11,222 nucleotides of DNA from Pseudomonadota bacterium. Its GTDB lineage: Bacteria > Pseudomonadota > Gammaproteobacteria > Xanthomonadales > Xanthomonadaceae. Where the stretch lies: assembly GCA_023423235.1 (NCBI GenBank), contig JAFAFY010000022.1, positions 1 through 11,222 of the forward strand. Direction: 5' to 3'. Both the position numbers and the translations under genes were made by a program. The notes beneath the pieces are model-generated. The model saw only the letters and a program-made list of their open reading frames with translations, was not told the DNA's origin and did not search any database. Below, one piece after another: positions 6,475 to 11,222 of the stretch. How positions within the stretch are numbered: position 1 is the stretch's first letter; each line of letters starts with the position of its first letter.

Positions 6475-7386
6475 ATGGATCGACTACGCATCGCCACCCG
6501 CAGGAGCCCGCTCGCACTGTGGCAGAGCGAGCATGCGGCAACCCTGCTGCGCGCGCTGCTGCCCGGACTCGAGGTCGAACTGGTGCCCATGAGCACCCGC
6601 GGCGACGAGGTGCTGGATCGCTCGCTGGCGGCGATCGGCGGCAAGGGCCTGTTCCTCAAGGAACTGGAAATGGCGATGGCGCGCGGCGAGGCCGACTGCG
6701 CGGTGCATTCGCTCAAGGACGTGCCGATGACGCTGGAGCCGGGCTTCGTGCTGCCGGCGATCCTGGCGCGCGCCGATCATGCCGACGCCTTCGTCAGCAA
6801 TCATTTCGACGGGATCGACGCGTTGCCGCAGGGCGCGCGGGTCGGTACCTCGTCGCTGCGGCGCCAGGCGCAGCTGCGCGCGCGGCGTCCGGACCTGACC
6901 CTGCTGGACCTGCGCGGCAACGTCAACACGCGCCTGGCCAAGCTCGACGCCGGCGATTACGACGCGATCGTGCTGGCCTGCGCCGGACTGGCGCGGCTGG
7001 GGCTGGAACACCGCATCGGTGCCCGCCTGGATGCACCGGACTGGTTGCCGGCGCCGGCACAGGGCGCGATCGCGATCGAGTGCCGCGACGACGCGCCGGC
7101 CGTACAGGCGTTGCTGGTGCGGCTCGACGACCGCTTCACCCGCGTCCAGGTCGAGGCCGAGCGGGCGATGAACCGGGCGCTGGATGGCAGCTGTCATGTG
7201 CCGGTGGCGGCGTTCGCGCAATTGCAGGGTGGGCGGCTGGCGTTGTCGGGCCTGGTGGGCTCGGCCATCGACGGGCGGCTGGTGCGCGCCTCGGGCGAGG
7301 CCGGGGCCGAAGCCGCGGAGTCGCTGGGCGCAGAGGTGGCCGCGCGCCTGCTTGCGGCCGGCGCCGGGGCGCTGCTGCCGGGTTGA
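6475..7386 (+). CDS. hemC: Porphobilinogen deaminase (hydroxymethylbilane synthase)
   Basis: This 303-residue cytoplasmic enzyme (EC 2.5.1.61) condenses four porphobilinogen molecules into hydroxymethylbilane for haem and sirohaem synthesis. Recognisable family motifs are RIATRRSPLALWQ at 5-17, GGKGLFLKELE, VHSLKDVP with catalytic Asp82, GTSSLRRQAQL and LDLRGNVNTRL. The dipyrromethane-cofactor attachment motif is LDGSCHVPVAA with Cys240. Length and motif order are normal, so it should be active. It lies 87 nt after algR, as in pseudomonads, but hemD, which follows hemC in Pseudomonas, is absent; the next gene converges from the other strand. ATG 6475 is the start because it opens the conserved N-terminal strand directly. 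Confidence 0.97.
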   Translation: MDRLRIATRRSPLALWQSEHAATLLRALLPGLEVELVPMSTRGDEVLDRSLAAIGGKGLFLKELEMAMARGEADCAVHSLKDVPMTLEPGFVLPAILARADHADAFVSNHFDGIDALPQGARVGTSSLRRQAQLRARRPDLTLLDLRGNVNTRLAKLDAGDYDAIVLACAGLARLGLEHRIGARLDAPDWLPAPAQGAIAIECRDDAPAVQALLVRLDDRFTRVQVEAERAMNRALDGSCHVPVAAFAQLQGGRLALSGLVGSAIDGRLVRASGEAGAEAAESLGAEVAARLLAAGAGALLPG

Positions 7387-7443
7387 TCTGGGAAGGGGCG
7401 GCGCGCTCGGGCGGCCGCGACGCGCATTGCAGCGCGCTTGGAT

Positions 7444-7468
7444 GCGGGCTGCGGCAACGCCTGCCCGC
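7444..7468. terminator. GC-rich hairpin between convergent genes
   Basis: GCGGGC (7444-7449) pairs with GCCCGC (7463-7468), with a nested GGC-AAC-GCC inside. It sits in the 88-bp gap between the hemC stop and the stop of the minus-strand DUF481-like gene. It lacks a T run on either side, so a role as a shared terminator is only a guess from position. Confidence 0.3.
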
Positions 7469-7474
7469 GGTGGC

Positions 7475-8158
7475 TCAGAAGCGGTACTGCACCCGCACCG
7501 AGCTTTCGGTATCGGTGCTGCCCTGGCCGCCATTGCCCAGGGTGTCGTGGCGCAGCTCGAAATCCGAGCGCAGCGTCCATTGCGGCAGCAGTTCGTAGTC
7601 GAATGCCAGCGTCTGTCGCAGGAAGGTGTTCTCGCGTCCGGTCTCCACCTGCACCTGCTGGGTGAACGAGGCCCGCTCGCCCAGCTCCTTCGACAGCTGG
7701 ATGCGCCCGCGTGCCACTGGCCCAGGCACCGCGGTGCCGAAATCGGTGTAGGGCTGGATGCGGAAGCCGGTGCCGAATTCCAGGCGCAGTTTGGTGTCCG
7801 GGCTACGGATCGCCTCGATGCCGTAGCTGGCATCCCATTTCACGGGGTTGCCGCCCGAGCGGAAGCTGTCGCGCTGCGAGAACGGCGAATGCAGGGCGAC
7901 GATGCGCCGGTTGGGCAACCGGATGACGGGCGCGGCGACTTCCCGCGGACGGACGCCTGGAGCACGCGGCTGCCAGATCCGCTGGGTGCCGGCGATCGGG
8001 CGGAGTTCGTCGACGCTGCAGCGCAGTGCATAGCACGGACGGCGCAGCGGCACCTGCCGCGCGGCCACGGCGACAATCGCGGTCTGCTCCGGCGCAGCCG
8101 GAAGCGGGTGGGTGATCGTGGGCAGGCCTGCCAGGGCCAGCCACCAGCCGGCAATCAT
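7475..8158 (-). CDS. DUF481-like outer-membrane beta-barrel protein
   Basis: This protein of 227 residues has a C-terminal half (about 108-227) that looks like the DUF481/YdiY family of putative salt-induced outer-membrane proteins: alternating barrel strands such as LRLEFGTGFRIQPY, ASFTQQVQVETGRENTF and WTLRSDFELRHD, then SSVRVQYRF ending in Phe, the outer-membrane insertion signal. Residues 1-22 are hydrophobic and could be a signal peptide, but carry no N-terminal positive charge. Residues 25-105 are rich in Arg and Pro, contain Cys42 and Cys47, and match nothing I recognise. Codon choice (G or C in third position) is uniform through both halves, so the whole frame appears coding. ATG 8158 is the only standard start after an upstream in-frame stop; GGACGGA lies just before it. 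Confidence 0.75.
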   Translation of the reverse strand: MIAGWWLALAGLPTITHPLPAAPEQTAIVAVAARQVPLRRPCYALRCSVDELRPIAGTQRIWQPRAPGVRPREVAAPVIRLPNRRIVALHSPFSQRDSFRSGGNPVKWDASYGIEAIRSPDTKLRLEFGTGFRIQPYTDFGTAVPGPVARGRIQLSKELGERASFTQQVQVETGRENTFLRQTLAFDYELLPQWTLRSDFELRHDTLGNGGQGSTDTESSVRVQYRF

Positions 8159-8190
8159 GTCCGTCCATTCATGTAATCGGTTCCATTTCC

Positions 8191-8218
8191 ATTATGCCGC
8201 GCCCGCATGACACTTCAA
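8191..8218 (-). promoter_or_regulatory. Sigma-70-like promoter of the DUF481-like gene
   Basis: On the minus strand, TTGAAG (8218-8213) and CATAAT (8196-8191) are separated by 16 nt. Four and five of six bases match the -35 and -10 consensus. Transcription would start near 8184, about 26 nt before ATG 8158. The promoter lies in the 101-bp gap after the DmsC-like gene, so the barrel gene need not depend on that gene. Confidence 0.55.
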
Positions 8219-8259
8219 GTCGATGGCCGGCAGTCCACCCGCGCCACCGCCGCCAGTGT

Positions 8260-9135
8260 TCAGGCTGGCGGGATGACCGGCGCCTGGCTGCCGTGGCGCA
8301 GCAACAGGCCGCGTTCGATGCCGGCGCCGGCCAGCAGCGCGGCCGCGGCGGCGGCCAGCAGCAGCCAGACCGGCAGCAGTTGCATCGATGCCGCGCTCCA
8401 GGCCAGCAGCGGCGCGACGGCCAGCAGGGCCACCGTTGCCAGGCGCAGGTGGCGGATGCGGCTGCGCAGTCCAGGTTCAGCCGATGGCGAGATTGCGCGC
8501 GCCTCGCGGTCGACCGCGCGCCACTGCAGGGCGGCACAGGCCAGCGCCGCGACGCCCAGGCCGGTCAGCGTGGCCAGCATCGTGGTGCCGTCGTTGTAGG
8601 AGACGAACAGCAGCTGCATCAGCAGATACAGCACCGCCAGCCCGCAGGCCATCGCCAGCAGCAGCCGGATCGGCAGGGTCAGCGGGTGTTGCCAGGCGGC
8701 GACGGCCGGGGCGGTGCGGGCCAGCGCCGTTGCGGTCGCGGCGGCGGCGGCGAACGCACCGGCCAGCAGCGCAAGCCCCAGCAACGACAGGCCGGTCGCG
8801 CGCGCGGCGCCGGCCGGCACCCATGCGAGCAGGGCGGCCAGCAGCAGCGCCAGCAGCAACGACACCACCGACAGCAGCGTGGCGCGTGCCGGCCAATCGC
8901 GTCGCCAGTGCGCCAGCGCATTGCCCAGCGGCGCATGACCGGGGCCGCGTGCGAACAGGCCGGCGGCGAGCAGGCCCGCGCCCAGCAGCAGCGCCAGCAG
9001 TTGCAGCTGGTGCAGCGAGGACGCCGACGCGGCGCGCATCTGCAGCAGGGCGATCGTCATCCCGGTCCACATCAGCAGGCCGAGGCCCGCCGCCGACAGG
9101 GTGGACAGGAGACTGGCGGTCAACAGGTGTGGCAT
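8260..9135 (-). CDS. DmsC-like molybdoenzyme membrane anchor subunit (orphan)
   Basis: This very hydrophobic 291-residue protein has about eight transmembrane helices (near 5-30, 42-62, 85-106, 113-136, 154-178, 184-204, 231-249 and 252-275). It resembles DmsC, the haem-free anchor that takes electrons from menaquinol and holds DMSO-reductase-type molybdoenzymes in the inner membrane. Supporting family-like stretches are GNALAHWRRDWPARATLL (71-88, loop 2-3) and AWQHPLTLPIRLLLA (147-161). The start ATG 9135 is preferred over ATG 9201 because CGGAG lies 5 nt before it and residue 1 then opens helix 1 directly; the 22 residues upstream are Pro-rich and unlike the family. No DmsA or DmsB gene is adjacent, so its partner is unknown. 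Other polytopic families cannot be excluded from composition alone. Confidence 0.72.
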   Translation of the reverse strand: MPHLLTASLLSTLSAAGLGLLMWTGMTIALLQMRAASASSLHQLQLLALLLGAGLLAAGLFARGPGHAPLGNALAHWRRDWPARATLLSVVSLLLALLLAALLAWVPAGAARATGLSLLGLALLAGAFAAAAATATALARTAPAVAAWQHPLTLPIRLLLAMACGLAVLYLLMQLLFVSYNDGTTMLATLTGLGVAALACAALQWRAVDREARAISPSAEPGLRSRIRHLRLATVALLAVAPLLAWSAASMQLLPVWLLLAAAAAALLAGAGIERGLLLRHGSQAPVIPPA

Positions 9136-9224
9136 GGCGGCTCCGTCGCTGCGGGGCGGAAAGACGAGGAACGCGGGCGGCCGCGATGGATCCCCGGGCA
9201 AGGCCGCCGACGGGTGCGCCAGCC

Positions 9225-9234
9225 TGCCATGGCA
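9225..9234. promoter_or_regulatory. Palindrome in the divergent intergenic region
   Basis: TGCCATGGCA is a perfect 10-bp palindrome in the 187-bp region between the divergently transcribed DmsC-like and FAD-binding genes. A second imperfect inverted repeat, GGCAC and GTGCC, lies around 9259-9276. Either could be an operator. In such GC-rich DNA short palindromes also arise by chance. Confidence 0.22.
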
Positions 9235-9288
9235 TGGCCGTGCGGGAAAGCGACGCCGGGCACGTCCTGAGGTGCCTGCCGCGGGTGG

Positions 9289-9294
9289 GATACT
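9289..9294 (+). promoter_or_regulatory. Possible -10 element of the FAD/NAD(P)-binding gene
   Basis: GATACT lies 29 nt before the GTG start at 9323 and matches four of six -10 consensus bases. A convincing -35 is not visible. The motif is similar in sequence and distance to those before opgD and the esterase. Confidence 0.33.
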
Positions 9295-9322
9295 GGACCG
9301 TCCCTTGCCTCCGAGTCCCGCC

Positions 9323-10717
9323 GTGACGTGTCCCCCACCATCCGCCGCGTTCGATGTCGTGATCGTCGGCGGCGGCGCCTGCGGTGCCCTCGTGGCCTGG
9401 CATCTGCTCGATCCCGGCGCGCGAGGCGCCGCTGCGGCCCTGCGCGTGGCGTTGGTCGAGCCACGCGCAGAGCTGGCCCAGGGCGTGGCCTACTCGACGC
9501 CGCGGCCCGAGCACATCCTCAACGTCAACGCCGCGCGCATGAGCGCATTCGACGATCGATCCGACGATTTCCTGCAGTACCTGGCCGCGCAGCCGGAAGC
9601 CGCGGGACGCGCCACCGAGGCGCTGGGCGCCAGCTTCGCGCCGCGCCGGGTGTATGGCCGCTACCTGGCGCAGCGGCTCACCGAGCGTACCGGCGTCGGC
9701 CCGCTTGAACGCATCACTGATGCGGTCATCGATCTCCGTCCCGAGGCCGGCGGCCATGTCGTCGTGCTCGCCTCCGGCGCTACCGTGAACGCGCGCGCCG
9801 TGGTGCTGGCGCTGGGCAACCTGCCGGCGGCGTTGCCGTTGCCGCCGGGTGCGGCAATGCCGCCGGGCGTGGTTGCCGCCTGGGACTATGCAGCCGTCGC
9901 GGCGATCGATCCGGGCGAGGACGTGTGCGTCGTCGGCGCCGGCCTGAGCATGGTCGATGTCGCCCTGACCCTGCACGCCAACGGCCACCGCGGCCGGATC
10001 ACCGCGATCTCCCGCCACGGCCTGATGCCGCTGGCGCATGCTCCGGGCACCGCGCCGCAGCCCGGCGGGATCGAGGCGCTGCTGCCGCTGGGCGTGCGTG
10101 CGCGCATGCGCCTGCTGCGCGGGTGGGCAGACGACGCGATCGCGCAGGGCCGGCCCTGGCAGGACGCGATCGAGCGGCTGCGGCCGCAGGTGCAACAGCT
10201 GTGGACCTCGCTGGCGCCGGCCGAGCAGCGCCGCTTCCTGCGCCATGCGGTGCGCTACTGGGACATCCACCGCCACCGCATCGCGCCCGAGGCCGCCGCG
10301 GTGCTGGCCGCGCTGCGTGCGGACGGCCGCCTGGTGCTGCGCGGCGCGCACCTGCAGGCGGTCGAGGCCGGCCCGCGGCTGCGGGTGCACATGCGCCCAC
10401 GTGGCAGCGACCGCATCGATACCCTGACGGTCGACCGCCTGGTCAACGCCACCGGCATGCACAAGACCCTGCGCAACGCGCCGGACCCGCTGCTGCCTGC
10501 GTTGCAGGCGCGCGGGCTGCTGCGCGCCGGCCCGCACGGGCTGGGCCTGGACACCAGCTCCGACGGCCAACTGCGCGCCGCCGATGGCATCAAGGTGCCC
10601 GGGCTGTGGACGCTGGGTGCGCTGCGTATCGGCAGCCTGTGGGAAAGCATCGCGATGCCGGAACTGCGCGGGCAGGCCGCGCGCGTGGCGGCGAGCGTTC
10701 GCAGCGGCCTGGATTGA
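9323..10717 (+). CDS. FAD/NAD(P)-binding protein of the YdhS type
   Basis: This 464-residue flavoprotein-like oxidoreductase has two dinucleotide-binding folds. The N-terminal FAD site is VVIVGGGACGALVAW with GGGACG at 16-21, followed by a family stretch GVAYSTPRPEHILNVNAARMSAF. A second Rossmann motif, VVGAGLSMVD with G205 and G207, probably binds NAD(P). The C-terminal LVNATGMHK and LWTLGALRIGSLWESIAMPELR agree with the FAD_NAD(P)-binding family (COG4529, E. coli YdhS), whose reaction is unknown. GTG 9323 is chosen because the FAD motif begins ten residues later; upstream in-frame sequence is arginine-rich and lies in the intergenic region. The ribosome site is weak. It is divergent from the DmsC-like gene, which may mean shared regulation. 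Substrate and electron partner cannot be inferred. Confidence 0.88.
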   Translation: MTCPPPSAAFDVVIVGGGACGALVAWHLLDPGARGAAAALRVALVEPRAELAQGVAYSTPRPEHILNVNAARMSAFDDRSDDFLQYLAAQPEAAGRATEALGASFAPRRVYGRYLAQRLTERTGVGPLERITDAVIDLRPEAGGHVVVLASGATVNARAVVLALGNLPAALPLPPGAAMPPGVVAAWDYAAVAAIDPGEDVCVVGAGLSMVDVALTLHANGHRGRITAISRHGLMPLAHAPGTAPQPGGIEALLPLGVRARMRLLRGWADDAIAQGRPWQDAIERLRPQVQQLWTSLAPAEQRRFLRHAVRYWDIHRHRIAPEAAAVLAALRADGRLVLRGAHLQAVEAGPRLRVHMRPRGSDRIDTLTVDRLVNATGMHKTLRNAPDPLLPALQARGLLRAGPHGLGLDTSSDGQLRAADGIKVPGLWTLGALRIGSLWESIAMPELRGQAARVAASVRSGLD

Positions 10718-10829
10718 GCGGACTGGATGGGGCGGATCGGGCGGAGCAGACGCGGCTTGGCAGAACGGGGCGGGCAGACCGCAATTCACCGCGCTGCGCG
10801 CATGCCAGCCCGCATGCCGCGTGCCGGGG

Positions 10830-11222
10830 CTACAGGCAGAACTGCTGCAGGCGCCGGATTTCCTCTTCCACCAGGGCACGGTCGCCGCTGGCGATGTTGC
10901 GGCGGATCTGCGGGCAGGGATCGGTCGGGCCGCCGCCGAACAGCAGGGCGCCGATGCCGTTGACCACGTCCTCCGCCGACAGCGGCTCGCGCATCGCGAA
11001 GCGGCCGTCCGCGCGCGGCGGCGGGCGATTGCGCAACGGGTCGGCGGCGAAATCGTGGCGCGGCGCCTGCGCCTGCGCCCATTCCCGGGCCTGCGCCTGC
11101 AGGGATGCGGCCGGGGGCTGGGTCTGCTCCGATGAATCCGGTGGCGTGCTCGGCGGCACCTCGACCGCCTGCAGGGCACGCGGCGCGGCCGCCGTCGGCG
11201 ACGCCGGCCGCCGGGCGTTGGC
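10830..11222 (-). CDS. Hypothetical protein, C-terminal part (runs off the window)
   Basis: An open frame without a stop enters from the right edge and ends at TAG 10830-10832, giving the last 130 residues of a protein I do not recognise. The first 60 visible residues are low-complexity Ala, Pro, Ser and Gln, including a repeated AQAQA element on both sides of REW. The last 50 look folded: an acidic helix-like PLSAEDVVNGIGALLFGGGP, then DPCPQIRRNIASGD and a charged amphipathic helix ending QQFCL. Two cysteines lie in this tail. GTG 11159 would give a short 109-residue version, but the frame stays open with similar composition upstream, so a longer protein is more likely. It converges on the FAD-binding gene; the 112-bp gap between them shows no clear terminator. 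Confidence 0.62.
   Translation of the reverse strand, partial: ANARRPASPTAAAPRALQAVEVPPSTPPDSSEQTQPPAASLQAQAREWAQAQAPRHDFAADPLRNRPPPRADGRFAMREPLSAEDVVNGIGALLFGGGPTDPCPQIRRNIASGDRALVEEEIRRLQQFCL

Noticed and set aside
8169..8537. Minus-strand frame of 122 codons overlapping the end of the DmsC-like gene and the DUF481 promoter region
   Set aside because: Its product is Cys/Arg/Trp-rich and lies out of frame over a hydrophobic membrane-protein gene. There is no independent support.
9136..9201. 22-residue N-terminal extension of the DmsC-like protein from ATG 9201
   Set aside because: The extension is Pro-rich and unlike the family, and a Shine-Dalgarno-like CGGAG stands just before ATG 9135.
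9101..9322. N-terminal extension of the FAD/NAD(P)-binding protein
   Set aside because: The extra residues are Arg/Gly-rich and precede the canonical FAD motif. The region carries the divergent promoters, and GTG 9323 fits the family start.
8477..11179. 900-codon minus-strand frame spanning the FAD-binding gene and part of the DmsC-like gene
   Set aside because: It crosses genuine genes on both strands, is low-complexity and Arg/Ala-rich, and shows no domain. It is a composition artefact.

Overview
The window is a high-GC gammaproteobacterial chromosome segment, most likely from the Xanthomonadaceae/Lysobacteraceae (Lysobacter, Luteimonas, Stenotrophomonas or a relative). The reasons are the very high GC, the xanthomonad-like 5S rRNA tail, the algZ-algR-hemC gene order shared with pseudomonads and xanthomonads, and an opgD-opgH pair of the short xanthomonad type. 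The genus cannot be fixed from the sequence alone. It reads as ordinary core chromosome: I see no insertion sequence, prophage, CRISPR array or plasmid marker.

Layout. Bases 1-110 hold the 3' end of a 5S rRNA gene and a strong intrinsic terminator, the end of an rRNA operon. A tRNA with anticodon CAT follows (248-323); its acceptor stem marks it as tRNA-Ile2, whose wobble base is modified to lysidine, rather than elongator tRNA-Met. Next comes a two-gene operon for osmoregulated periplasmic glucans (401-3813): opgD, a Tat-exported periplasmic enzyme, overlaps by 4 nt with opgH, the inner-membrane glucosyltransferase. Bases 3889-6387 form a probable operon of a carboxylesterase, the LytS-type sensor kinase AlgZ and its LytTR response regulator AlgR. 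hemC (porphobilinogen deaminase) follows at 6475-7386, with a -10 hexamer so close to its ATG that its mRNA may be leaderless.

The right part is less ordinary. On the minus strand, converging on hemC, lies a DUF481-like outer-membrane barrel protein with an unrecognised N-terminal half and its own good promoter. Upstream of it, also minus, is a DmsC-type eight-helix membrane anchor of a molybdoenzyme, without any catalytic or iron-sulfur subunit gene beside it. A 187-bp region separates it from a divergent plus-strand gene for a YdhS-type FAD/NAD(P)-binding protein. The window ends inside a minus-strand hypothetical gene with a low-complexity middle and a conserved-looking, cysteine-containing tail.

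Functionally the left two-thirds is envelope and stress physiology: periplasmic glucan synthesis, an AlgZ/AlgR-type two-component system controlling surface behaviour in relatives, and haem synthesis. I did not find a convincing new multi-gene system. The best leads are the orphan DmsC anchor with its divergent flavoprotein, the degenerate ATP-binding site of AlgZ, and the putative leaderless hemC transcript.
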